Shown here piece by piece: positions 1 to 7,095 of a stretch of 13,539 nucleotides of DNA; positions within the stretch are counted from its first letter, which is position 1, and each line of letters starts with the position of its first letter. The stretch covers positions 1 through 13,539 of the forward strand of contig JADGQU010000031.1 of the NCBI GenBank assembly GCA_017881545.1. Direction: 5' to 3'. The position numbers were made by a program, and so were the translations under genes. The DNA is from Gemmatimonadaceae bacterium (GTDB taxonomy: Bacteria; Gemmatimonadota; Gemmatimonadetes; Gemmatimonadales; Gemmatimonadaceae). The notes beneath the pieces were generated by a model. It saw only the letters and a program-made list of their open reading frames with translations, searched no databases and had not been told where the DNA came from.

Positions 1-1177
1 TGACGTCGAGGAGAAGAACGTCCTTCTGCTCGCCGGTGAGGACCGCGCCCTGGACAGCAGCACCGATCGCCACGACTTCGTCCGGATTCACGCCCTTGTT
101 CGGATCTTTGCCGAAGAACTTCTTGACGATCTCCTGGATCTTCGGAATGCGGGTCGAGCCACCGACGAGAAGCACTTCGTCGATCTCGTTCGGCTTGATT
201 CCGGCGTCCTTGAGCGCCTGTTCCATAGGGGGAATCGTGCGCTGAATCAGGTCGTCCACGAGCTGCTCGAACTTCGCTCTGGTAAGAGAATAGTTGAGAT
301 GCTTGGGTCCGCTCTGGTCCGCCGTGATGAACGGTAGATTGATGTCCGTGGTCTGGGTGGTGGACAATTCCATCTTCGCCTTTTCGCCCGCTTCCTTGAG
401 GCGCTGGAGCGCCATCGGATCCTTGGACAGGTCGATCGCCTGGTCACGCTTGAACTCCGTCACGAGCCAGTCTATTACGCGCTGGTCGAAATCGTCGCCG
501 CCAAGGTGCGTATCACCATTGGTCGACTTCACTTCGAACTGGCGCGATCCTTCGACGTCGTACAGCTCGAGGACCGAGATGTCGTAAGTGCCGCCACCGA
601 GATCGAATACGGCGACCTTTTCATCCTTCTTCTTGTCGAGGCCGTATGCGAGCGCGGCCGCGGTCGGCTCGTTGATGATGCGGAGCACGTCGAGTCCGGC
701 GATCTTGCCGGCGTCCTTGGTCGCCTGGCGTTGCGAGTCATTGAAGTAGGCCGGAACCGTGATGACTGCCTTCTCGACCTTGTAGCCGAGGTAGTCTTCG
801 GCGGTCTGCTTCATCTTCTGGAGGATCATCGCGGAGATCTCGGGCGGAGAGTAGCGCTTGCCCTGGACTTCGACCATCGTGACATCGTTTGGTCCCGAGG
901 CGACTTTGTAGGGAACGCGCTTAATCTCCTCGGTGACTTCCGACATCTTGCGACCCATGAACCGCTTGATCGAGAAGACGGTATTCTGGGGGTTGGTGAC
1001 CGCCTGTCTCTTTGCGATCTGACCAACGAGCCGCTCGCCGTCTTTCGTGAAACCGACGACCGAGGGCGTGGTCCGTCCACCTTCCGCGTTGGGGATGACG
1101 ACGGGGTCTCCGCCTTCCATCACCGCAACTACCGAGTTGGTGGTTCCGAGGTCGATGCCAATTACCTTATCCGCCAT
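1..1177 (-). CDS. dnaK: Chaperone DnaK (Hsp70), N-terminal part, cut by the window edge
   Basis: Cytoplasmic ATP-dependent Hsp70 chaperone that works with DnaJ and GrpE. The 392 visible codons start MADKVIGIDLGTTNS and cover the whole nucleotide-binding domain: phosphate-1 loop GIDLGTTNS (residues 7-15), NEPTAAALAYG (169-179), phosphate-2 loop FDLGGGTYD (191-199) and the adenosine motif LVGGSTRIPK (337-346). The window ends inside the conserved interdomain linker DVLLLDV (386-392), so the substrate-binding domain lies outside. The ATG (1175-1177) is preceded by AGGAGA seven bases upstream. It is the first gene of its transcript here, divergent from the rhomboid gene, and no CIRCE (HrcA) operator is visible upstream. 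The family call is certain from sequence identity to conserved motifs. Confidence 0.98.
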   Translation of the reverse strand, partial: MADKVIGIDLGTTNSVVAVMEGGDPVVIPNAEGGRTTPSVVGFTKDGERLVGQIAKRQAVTNPQNTVFSIKRFMGRKMSEVTEEIKRVPYKVASGPNDVTMVEVQGKRYSPPEISAMILQKMKQTAEDYLGYKVEKAVITVPAYFNDSQRQATKDAGKIAGLDVLRIINEPTAAALAYGLDKKKDEKVAVFDLGGGTYDISVLELYDVEGSRQFEVKSTNGDTHLGGDDFDQRVIDWLVTEFKRDQAIDLSKDPMALQRLKEAGEKAKMELSTTQTTDINLPFITADQSGPKHLNYSLTRAKFEQLVDDLIQRTIPPMEQALKDAGIKPNEIDEVLLVGGSTRIPKIQEIVKKFFGKDPNKGVNPDEVVAIGAAVQGAVLTGEQKDVLLLDV

Positions 1178-1184
1178 CTTTGAT

Positions 1185-1190
1185 TCTCCT
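1185..1190 (-). promoter_or_regulatory. Ribosome binding site of dnaK
   Basis: AGGAGA on the minus strand, seven bases before the ATG at 1177, fixes the dnaK start. Confidence 0.8.
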
Positions 1191-1237
1191 GGCCTTTTAG
1201 CCGATGCTGCGTCTGTCGTTTTCTGAATTTCCGTGGT

Positions 1238-1253
1238 GGCGCGCAATCGCGCC
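1238..1253. repeat. Short perfect inverted repeat upstream of dnaK
   Basis: ggcgcg and cgcgcc are exact reverse complements separated by caat (6-bp arms, 4-base loop). The element is GC-only in the arms, so chance occurrence in this high-GC DNA is possible. Its position in the dnaK leader makes it a candidate operator or RNA hairpin. Confidence 0.35.
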
Positions 1254-1413
1254 GCACTGGTCTTCGGCAAGCGAGAGGCCGTTTATTTCTGCCATAACGG
1301 CGGAGCTTTGGGCGGTGGGAGAAGATTCTGGACAGTCGGGCCGGCTGAGACGGTCAACTTGCCCCATACCGCGAGAAGCCGAGTAGCTTTCCTCCCGAAA
1401 TCCTGAAAGAAAA

Positions 1414-2169
1414 GTGATACCACTCAGCGACGAGCTTCCGACTGTCCGCACGCCATGGATGACCTATGCCATCCTGGCTGCAATGCTCCTGACCTGGATT
1501 TTCGTTCAGGGAGCCGGGTTCGATCAGCAGGCGCTGGCCGCCAGCGTGTGCAACCTTGGGATGGTGCCGGGAGAGCTCACGCACATGGCGCCGCTCGGAG
1601 AAGCTGTGCCGCTGGGGCGCGGGGTGGCGTGTGTCATCGACAACGATCCCATCAACATCCTCACGCCTTTTATCTCAATGTTCCTGCACGGAGGGTGGGG
1701 GCACATCCTGGGAAACGCGCTCTTCTTCTGGGTCTTCGGGAACAACATCGAAGACAGCCTCGGGCACTTCCGTTTCCTGGTGTTCTATCTCGTGTGCGGG
1801 CTGGCTGCAGCGATCGCGCACATCCTTGCCCAGCCGGCGTCTCCTCTGCCGACCGTCGGCGCGTCGGGGGCCATCTCCGGGATTCTGGGCGCCTACCTGG
1901 TGCTCTATCCCCGGGTTCGGGTCAGGATGCTCTTCTTCTTCATCATCTTCTTCAAGGTGATCCCGATTCCCGCCTGGATGGTGTTGATCTGGTGGTTCTT
2001 CTGGCAGCTCGTCGCGGCTCTGCCGGAGCTGACGAACGGCGCGGACCTCAGCGGCGGAGTGGCCGTTTGGGCCCACGTCGGTGGATTTGTCACAGGTGTT
2101 CTGCTGGTGAAGCTCTTCGAGAACCGCAGGTTGGTGATTCGGCGCTCGGTACCGCGCGTCCCGGCCTGA
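1414..2169 (+). CDS. Rhomboid family intramembrane serine protease
   Basis: Polytopic membrane protease (251 aa) predicted to cleave transmembrane substrates. The catalytic serine sits in GASG (Ser151) and the partner histidine in WAHVGG (His221). HILGN (His97, Asn101) supplies the residues that line the oxyanion hole in this family. Hydrophobic segments lie near residues 16-32, 84-108, 119-138, 150-166, 171-202 and 217-233, which suits a six-helix rhomboid core with no extra domain. The first external loop (about 33-80) is long and holds two cysteines (46 and 73) that could pair. The start is GTG with only a weak upstream purine run, but an in-frame stop at 1384-1386 and the typical beginning MIPLSDELP support it. 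It is followed 94 bases later by the DUF47-PiT pair on the same strand. Substrate is unknown. Confidence 0.9.
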   Translation: MIPLSDELPTVRTPWMTYAILAAMLLTWIFVQGAGFDQQALAASVCNLGMVPGELTHMAPLGEAVPLGRGVACVIDNDPINILTPFISMFLHGGWGHILGNALFFWVFGNNIEDSLGHFRFLVFYLVCGLAAAIAHILAQPASPLPTVGASGAISGILGAYLVLYPRVRVRMLFFFIIFFKVIPIPAWMVLIWWFFWQLVAALPELTNGADLSGGVAVWAHVGGFVTGVLLVKLFENRRLVIRRSVPRVPA

Positions 2170-2251
2170 TTGTGGCTCGAAAGTCCGGTCATGGATAGAT
2201 TCCTCGCCCAGGCGGCTTCGAAGGGACGCTTCGCGCCTTCTGGACTCTCAC

Positions 2252-2255
2252 GGAG
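2252..2255 (+). promoter_or_regulatory. Ribosome binding site supporting a TTG start
   Basis: GGAG lies eight bases before the TTG at 2264. It supports that unusual start codon for the DUF47 protein over other nearby starts, none of which is in frame. Confidence 0.6.
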
Positions 2256-2263
2256 ATCGTGCT

Positions 2264-2875
2264 TTGCGGATTCTTCCTCGCGACGAAAAGTTCTACGACC
2301 TGTTCACCGAGCTGGCGAAGAGGCTCACCGCCTCGGCGACCATACTTCAGGAGATGTTTCTTGATCCGACCCACCTGGACGCGAAGGTTACGGCGATCAA
2401 GGGGCTGGAGCACGAGGCGGACAACCTGACCCACGACATCATCGATCGCATCGATAGGACTTTCGTCACTCCGTTCGATCGCGAGGACATCCACGCGCTC
2501 GCGTCGGAGCTGGACGACGTGATCGATCTGATCGACGGCACGGCCCGTCGCGCCCAGATCTTCCGGGTGCATAAAGCCCGGCCGGCGGCGGTGGTGCTGG
2601 CGGAGGTGCTGGCACGCGCCAGCTGCGCCGTCGAGGAAGGGGTGCGCGAGATGAAGAACGCGAAGCAGGTCTTTGCCATCAGCGAGAAGCTCAAGGTGCT
2701 CGAAGAGGAAGGGGACGCCGTCTACCACGAAGCAATGGGGAAGCTTTTCGCCGAGGGGGGCGACGCGCTCGAGGTCATCAAGTGGAAAGACCTCTACGAC
2801 AAGCTCGAGGACGCGCTCGACCAGTGTGAGGATGTTGGCAACGTGCTGCAAAGCATCGCGCTGAAGAACGCGTAG
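2264..2875 (+). CDS. DUF47 family (PhoU-like) accessory protein of the PiT transporter
   Basis: Soluble, all-helical 203-residue protein of the DUF47/PhoU-related family, whose genes commonly sit directly before PiT transporters. Visible family marks are the N-terminus LPRDEKFYDLF (residues 4-14), LEHEAD (48-53), TPFDREDI (69-76) followed by an acidic helix LASELDDVIDLID, EEEGD (147-151) and the closing helix KLEDALDQCEDVGN (180-193). The repeated acidic clusters resemble the metal-binding helices of PhoU. The start is TTG, chosen from the upstream GGAG and the normal family N-terminus. Its stop TAG shares one base with the GTG start of the PiT gene (TAGTG), so the two are translationally coupled. 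By family knowledge it is thought to modulate PiT; that role is inferred here. Confidence 0.9.
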   Translation: MRILPRDEKFYDLFTELAKRLTASATILQEMFLDPTHLDAKVTAIKGLEHEADNLTHDIIDRIDRTFVTPFDREDIHALASELDDVIDLIDGTARRAQIFRVHKARPAAVVLAEVLARASCAVEEGVREMKNAKQVFAISEKLKVLEEEGDAVYHEAMGKLFAEGGDALEVIKWKDLYDKLEDALDQCEDVGNVLQSIALKNA

Positions 2876-3909
2876 TGCTCTACTACGTCGCCGCGATCGT
2901 TCTGGTCGCGTTTGTATTCGACTTCATCAACGGGTTCCACGATTCGGCGAACTCCATCGCCACGATCGTCGGCACCCGCGTTCTCAGCCCGGGTGCAGCC
3001 GTGATCTGGGCCGCGTTCTTCAATTTCACGGCGGCGTTCACCGCCGGCGAGCTCGTGGCCAAGGCGATCCAGTCGGGGATCATCCGGACGGAGATCGTCA
3101 CGCCCAACGTGATTCTGGCCGGGCTGCTGGGCGCGATTACCTGGAATCTCATCACGTGGTTTTATGGGATCCCGTCCAGTTCTTCGCATGCTCTCATCGG
3201 CGGCTACGCGGGGGCCGGCGTGGCCAAGGCCGGGTGGAGTGCGATCACGTGGGGCACGAAATGGATACAGACCCTGTCCTTCACCGTAATCTCGCCGCTG
3301 GTGGGCGGGTTAGCCGGCTTCATCCTGATGGTCGCTGTGTACTGGGCTTTCCGAAACATGGGCCCGGCGCGAGTGGATCGCTTCTTCCGCGCCGCACAGC
3401 TCGCCAGCTCGGCGCTGCTGTCGCATGCGCACGGAGCGAACGACGCTCAAAAGACCATGGGAATCATCGTCGGCCTGCTGGTGTCGGTGAAGCCCCTCAC
3501 GGCCAACGAGACGGGAATTTTTCACCATCTCTACGTGACAGGAGACGGAATCCCGCTATGGGTCAAGATGGGAGCCTACTCGGCCATCTCTCTTGGCACT
3601 TTTTTCGGCGGCTGGCGAATAGTGCACACCATGGGCTCGCGCATCACCCGGCTCCGCCCGGTAAGCGGCTTCGCGGCCGAGACAGGTGGGGCCCTCGCGA
3701 TCAGCATCGCGACGCACTACGGAATTCCAGTGAGCACGACGCACACGATCGCGGGAGCGATCATGGGCGCCGGCGCGACCTATCGGTTCTCGGCGGTACG
3801 CTGGGGCATCGCGCGAAGAATCGTCTGGGCCTGGGTCATCACGATCCCGGCGTCAGCAACGGTCGCCGCGATCAGTTACTGGGCGATGTCTGCAGCCGGC
3901 CTTCGTTGA
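2875..3909 (+). CDS. pit: PiT family inorganic phosphate transporter (low affinity)
   Basis: Inner-membrane phosphate (metal-phosphate) symporter of 344 residues, the short bacterial/archaeal form rather than the roughly 500-residue PitA form. Both halves of the inverted PiT repeat are visible: GFHDSANS (residues 20-27) with GIPSSSSHALIGG (98-110), and HGANDAQK (186-193) with GIPVSTTHTIAGAIMG (283-298). Hydrophobic helices fill the rest, with a polar stretch near 160-175. The GTG start overlaps the DUF47 stop by one base. The last 38 bases run antisense to the 3' end of phoU, so the two loci converge with no space for an intergenic terminator. Family assignment is firm; transport direction and cation are inferred from the family. 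Confidence 0.95.
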   Translation: MLYYVAAIVLVAFVFDFINGFHDSANSIATIVGTRVLSPGAAVIWAAFFNFTAAFTAGELVAKAIQSGIIRTEIVTPNVILAGLLGAITWNLITWFYGIPSSSSHALIGGYAGAGVAKAGWSAITWGTKWIQTLSFTVISPLVGGLAGFILMVAVYWAFRNMGPARVDRFFRAAQLASSALLSHAHGANDAQKTMGIIVGLLVSVKPLTANETGIFHHLYVTGDGIPLWVKMGAYSAISLGTFFGGWRIVHTMGSRITRLRPVSGFAAETGGALAISIATHYGIPVSTTHTIAGAIMGAGATYRFSAVRWGIARRIVWAWVITIPASATVAAISYWAMSAAGLR

Positions 3910-4600
3910 AGTGGTCTTCCTCGTGGTGGTGCTTGATCTGCTTGCCTTCCGCGAGGTAGACGGCGTCTTCGCCGATGTTCGTCGCCAGGTCGGCGATCCT
4001 CTCCAGATTCCGGCCCACGAGTAAAAGCTCGAGGCAGGGCGTGATGGTCTTCGCGTCGGCCATCATGTGAGTGAGTAGGACGCGGAAAACGGAGTCGTGC
4101 AGCGAGTCGACCACATCGTCGTCCTTGCACACCTTCCGTCCCAGGGCGCCGTCGGCGCGGATGAATGCGTCGAGTGACTCGCCAAGCATCTTGCGCGCCC
4201 TCCTCGCCATGACCTCGATCTCGGGAATCCGAATGTTCACCTTGGGCATGTCGGCAAGGCGCAGCGCGGATTCGGCGATATTGACGGCGTGATCGCCAAC
4301 GCGTTCGAGGTCGTTGGACACCTTGATCGCGCCGATGATGAAGCGAAGGTCGCGCGCCATCGGCTGCTGCAAGGCCAGTAGCTCCACTGCAGCCTGTTCG
4401 ACCACGATCTCCAGCCGGTTCAGCTCCGGGTCGCCGTCTATCACGAGCTTTGCCATGACTCGATCGCGGTTCATCAACGCTTCGACGGCGATGTCGGTGC
4501 GCTCCTCGGCCTTCGACGACATGCCGAGCAATGTTTCCTTGAGCGAAGAAAGCTGATCGTGAAAATGCCTGAACCCTGCGGCGTTCGAATCAGGTGTCAT
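3872..4600 (-). CDS. phoU: Phosphate transport regulator PhoU
   Basis: Cytoplasmic regulator (242 aa) that links Pst transporter state to PhoR in the Pho regulon. It has two three-helix PhoU repeats, each ending in the conserved metal-site helix: LERVGDHAVNIAE (residues 98-110) and LERIADLATNIGE (199-211). The ATG start (4598-4600) overlaps the pstB stop in an ATGA junction, with GGGAGA at 4606-4611 as ribosome binding site. It is the last gene of the pst series. The C-terminus carries a histidine/acid-rich tail, KHHHEEDH (223-230), then about 12 residues whose codons overlap the convergent PiT gene. The overlap seems to result from this short C-terminal extension. Confidence 0.97.
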   Translation of the reverse strand: MTPDSNAAGFRHFHDQLSSLKETLLGMSSKAEERTDIAVEALMNRDRVMAKLVIDGDPELNRLEIVVEQAAVELLALQQPMARDLRFIIGAIKVSNDLERVGDHAVNIAESALRLADMPKVNIRIPEIEVMARRARKMLGESLDAFIRADGALGRKVCKDDDVVDSLHDSVFRVLLTHMMADAKTITPCLELLLVGRNLERIADLATNIGEDAVYLAEGKQIKHHHEEDHFNEGRLQTSPSN

Positions 4601-5394
4601 CCAAATCTCCCAGTGATGTATGCTTCAGTGCGTTCCTCTTGCGGGCTCGTGAACATCTGCTCCGTCTGCCCGAACTCAACGAGCTCGCCTGTAAAGAAGA
4701 ACGCGGTGTATTCAGACGCTCTCGCGGCCTGCTGCAGATTGTGCGTAACGATGATGATCGTCAACTCTTTCTTCAGCTCATACACCAGCTCTTCGATACG
4801 TTGCGTGGAGCTTGGGTCGAGCGCGCTCGCCGGCTCGTCGAGGAGGAGCACTTCCGGCTGGTTGGCCAGTGCGCGAGCGATGCACACGCGCTGCTGCTGT
4901 CCTCCGGAGAGGCCCAACGCGGACGATCGAAGCCGGTCTTTCACTTCCTCCCAGATTGCGGCTCGCCGAAGCGACCGTTCGACGATTTCGTCCACTGACG
5001 CTTCGTCCGCGATGCCGTTGATGCGCGGACCGTAAGCGACGTTTTCGTAGATCGACTTCGGAAAGGGGTTCCAGCGCTGGAACACCATCCCGACTCTTTG
5101 GCGGAGCGCAACGACGTCGAGCGACGGGTCATAGACGCTGTTTCCATCGAGACAGAGATCGCCTTCCTGGCGCACGCCGGGAATTAGATCGTTGAGCCTG
5201 TTGATCGATCTCAGGAATGTCGATTTGCCGCAGCCAGACGGTCCGATGAGCGCCGTCACGGACCGTGGCGGAACCTTCATCGAGATGCTCTTGAGTGCCT
5301 GCTTCTTCCCGTACCAGAATGAGAAGTCGCGCGCCTCAATGGTGCCAACGGTATCGGTCGCTGCCGGAGCCGCTACGGGAGCGACTGCGGTCAT
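4597..5394 (-). CDS. pstB: Phosphate ABC transporter ATP-binding protein PstB (promoter-distal copy)
   Basis: Cytoplasmic ATPase (265 aa) that powers PstC/PstA phosphate import. It is catalytically complete: Walker A GPSGCGKST (51-59), Q-loop Gln106 in FQRWNPFPKS, signature LSGGQQQR (162-169), Walker B LLLDEP (183-188, Glu187), and H-loop His218. The NPFPKSIYENV segment and the C-terminus YITGRFG are typical of PstB. About 20 Ala/Val/Pro-rich residues precede the conserved domain. The ATG start overlaps the upstream pstB stop (ATGA), and its own stop overlaps the phoU start in the same way. It differs clearly from the other PstB (NPFP against TPFP motif), so it is an older paralogue rather than a recent copy. 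Confidence 0.96.
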   Translation of the reverse strand: MTAVAPVAAPAATDTVGTIEARDFSFWYGKKQALKSISMKVPPRSVTALIGPSGCGKSTFLRSINRLNDLIPGVRQEGDLCLDGNSVYDPSLDVVALRQRVGMVFQRWNPFPKSIYENVAYGPRINGIADEASVDEIVERSLRRAAIWEEVKDRLRSSALGLSGGQQQRVCIARALANQPEVLLLDEPASALDPSSTQRIEELVYELKKELTIIIVTHNLQQAARASEYTAFFFTGELVEFGQTEQMFTSPQEERTEAYITGRFG

Positions 5395-6263
5395 CCGAAC
5401 CGTCCGGTAATGTAGGACTCGGTTCGAGGATCCTTGGGCGCCGTGAACAGCTCGCGGGTAGATGCAAACTCGATGAGCTCCCCCATGAGGAGAAACGCGG
5501 TGCCGTCTGAAACGCGCGCGGCCTGCTGCATGTTGTGAGTGACAATCACCACCGTGACGGTCTTGCGCAGCTCGTACACAAGCTCCTCAACCTTTTGACT
5601 GCTGAGCGGATCGAGCGACGCCGTGGGCTCGTCGAGCAGGATCACGCGCGGCCTGGTGGCGAGCGCCCGCGCAATGCACAGGCGCTGTTGTTGGCCGCCG
5701 GAGAGCGCCATCGCGCTTTCGTCAAGCTGGTCCTTGACCTCGGCCCAGAGTCCTGCGCGCTGCAAAGCCTCTTCGACGATCTCGCTAGTCGTGCCCCGCA
5801 TCGCGTGGCTCTTCGAATCGACCCGCAGCCCCGCCGCGACGTTCGCGCGAATCGACATCGTGGGGAAGGGAGTTGGCCGCTGGAACACCATCCCCACGTG
5901 GCGGCGAACGGCGATAGGGCTGGTGTCATCTCCATAGATCGGGCTGCCGAGGATTTCCACCGAGCCCTCGACGCGCGCGTGGGGGACCGTCTCGTGCATT
6001 CGGTTGAAGCAGCGCAGCAACGTCGATTTGCCGCAGCCCGAAGGACCAATGATCGCGGTCACCGCGTTTTGAGGAATCGAGATGGACACGTCCTTGACCG
6101 CGGCCGTTTGGCCGAAGAAAGCCGAGAGGTGACTCGCGACGATGCACGGCCGCGCTTCGTCTTGAGACGCGCTTGGCTCGGATGCGCGCACCTGCACCAC
6201 CGGCGTCACGAGGCGCGGGGGTAGCGGGGGTTTCGCGCGAAACACTTCAGTCGACTGGAGCAC
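5391..6263 (-). CDS. pstB: Phosphate ABC transporter ATP-binding protein PstB (promoter-proximal copy)
   Basis: Second PstB ATPase (290 aa as called). All catalytic motifs are intact: Walker A GPSGCGKST (73-81), Q-loop Gln128 in FQRPTPFPTMS, signature LSGGQQQR (187-194), Walker B VILLDEP (207-213, Glu212), H-loop His243, and C-terminal YITGRFG. An N-terminal stretch of about 40 residues, rich in Pro, Val, Ala and Ser, precedes the ABC fold. The start is uncertain. The GTG at 6263 overlaps pstA by 17 bases, while a GTG at 6245 falls one base after the pstA stop and would fit the tight-junction pattern; neither has a clear ribosome binding site. Further in-frame GTG codons follow. With two PstB proteins and one PstC/PstA pair, either a mixed dimer or two alternative homodimers could form. 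Confidence 0.95.
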   Translation of the reverse strand: MLQSTEVFRAKPPLPPRLVTPVVQVRASEPSASQDEARPCIVASHLSAFFGQTAAVKDVSISIPQNAVTAIIGPSGCGKSTLLRCFNRMHETVPHARVEGSVEILGSPIYGDDTSPIAVRRHVGMVFQRPTPFPTMSIRANVAAGLRVDSKSHAMRGTTSEIVEEALQRAGLWAEVKDQLDESAMALSGGQQQRLCIARALATRPRVILLDEPTASLDPLSSQKVEELVYELRKTVTVVIVTHNMQQAARVSDGTAFLLMGELIEFASTRELFTAPKDPRTESYITGRFG

Positions 6264-7095
6264 CGAACCGGGACCTGGTTACGAAGCGCGCCGCTAAGCT
6301 GATGACGAGAACGATGGAAATCAACACGAGGGCGCCAGCCCAGGCGAGCCTGTGCAACTCGTCGTACGCGTTGGTGGCATAGGTGAAGATCTGAAGGGGA
6401 AGCGCCGCAATCGGCTCTCGAAATGATGTTGACCAGAACTGGTTGCCTAGCGCGGTAAAGAGAAGGGGAGCGGTTTCACCCGCAATTCTTGCCACTGCAA
6501 CCAGTGCACCCGTCACAATTCCCGCCAGGGCGGTGCGAAGCACGACAGAAATCGACGTTCGCCACTTCGGATAGCCCAGCGCGAGCGCTGCCTCTCGCAG
6601 TGAGGTCGGTACTACGAGGAGCATTTCTTCCGTAGTTCTTGTGACGAGAGGGATCATCATTGCGCCCAGAGCAACGCCCCCGGCGAGGGCGGAGAAATGC
6701 CCTATCGGGCGAACCAAAACCTCCCAGGCGAAGATGCCCATCACTATCGAAGGAAGCCCGTTGAGAACGTCAGCGAGAAACCTGGCGGTGTGAGCGAGTG
6801 GCGTGGTCTTCTTTTCTGCGAGATGCAGCCCTGCTCCGATTCCGATCGGAAGTCCGATCGCGCTCGCAATTCCGATGAGGATGAGAGTGCCAACGATTGC
6901 GTTGGCCATCCCGCCACCCGGTTCGCCGACTGGTCTCGGCATGTGGGTGAAGAATGCCAGCGAAATCGAGGAAGCCCCTTTGACGAGCAAATGAAACAGT
7001 ATGAAGAGCAGGGGCAGGGTTGCCAGAGCGGCGGCCAGATACGTAAGGCCTATCATCGCCCCGCTCACGAGGTGGCGGCTGCGCGCGTTTGTCAT
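6247..7095 (-). CDS. pstA: Phosphate ABC transporter permease PstA
   Basis: Inner-membrane permease subunit that pairs with PstC. It is 282 residues with about six membrane helices. The EAA coupling loop REAALALGYPKW (167-178) contacts the PstB ATPase, followed by the family segment ARIAGETAPLLFTA (202-215). LNGLPSIVMGIFAW (111-124) is also typical. I chose the ATG at 7095 because it gives an ATGA overlap with the pstC stop, as at the other junctions. An upstream in-frame GTG at 7131 would add 12 residues and a 40-base overlap and looks less likely. Confidence 0.95.
   Translation of the reverse strand: MTNARSRHLVSGAMIGLTYLAAALATLPLLFILFHLLVKGASSISLAFFTHMPRPVGEPGGGMANAIVGTLILIGIASAIGLPIGIGAGLHLAEKKTTPLAHTARFLADVLNGLPSIVMGIFAWEVLVRPIGHFSALAGGVALGAMMIPLVTRTTEEMLLVVPTSLREAALALGYPKWRTSISVVLRTALAGIVTGALVAVARIAGETAPLLFTALGNQFWSTSFREPIAALPLQIFTYATNAYDELHRLAWAGALVLISIVLVISLAARFVTRSRFGAPVD

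Larger units (their letters stand above)
1178..1413. other. Divergent intergenic region between dnaK and the rhomboid gene
   Basis: This 236-base region must carry the promoters for both dnaK (minus) and the rhomboid operon (plus). I see no CIRCE element and no convincing consensus -35/-10 pair on either strand. The one clear structure is a 16-base palindrome, ggcgcg-caat-cgcgcc, at 1238-1253. It lies about 60 bases upstream of the dnaK start and could be an operator or a leader hairpin. No protein gene is supported here. Confidence 0.5.

Noticed and set aside
506..1183. Long open frame antisense to dnaK (225 codons)
   Set aside because: It mirrors the codon bias of dnaK in high-GC DNA, has no recognisable domain, and the minus strand is unmistakably DnaK. 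Long frames antisense to dnaK are a well-known artefact.
1362..1367. CCCCAT resembling the -10 region of a sigma-32 promoter before the rhomboid gene
   Set aside because: No CTTGAA-like -35 at the right distance, it points toward the rhomboid gene rather than dnaK, and sigma-32 consensus may not apply in this phylum.
2219..2233. cgaag/cttcg mini hairpin between the rhomboid and DUF47 genes
   Set aside because: Only a 5-bp stem, no T-tract after it; too weak to call a terminator or regulatory site.
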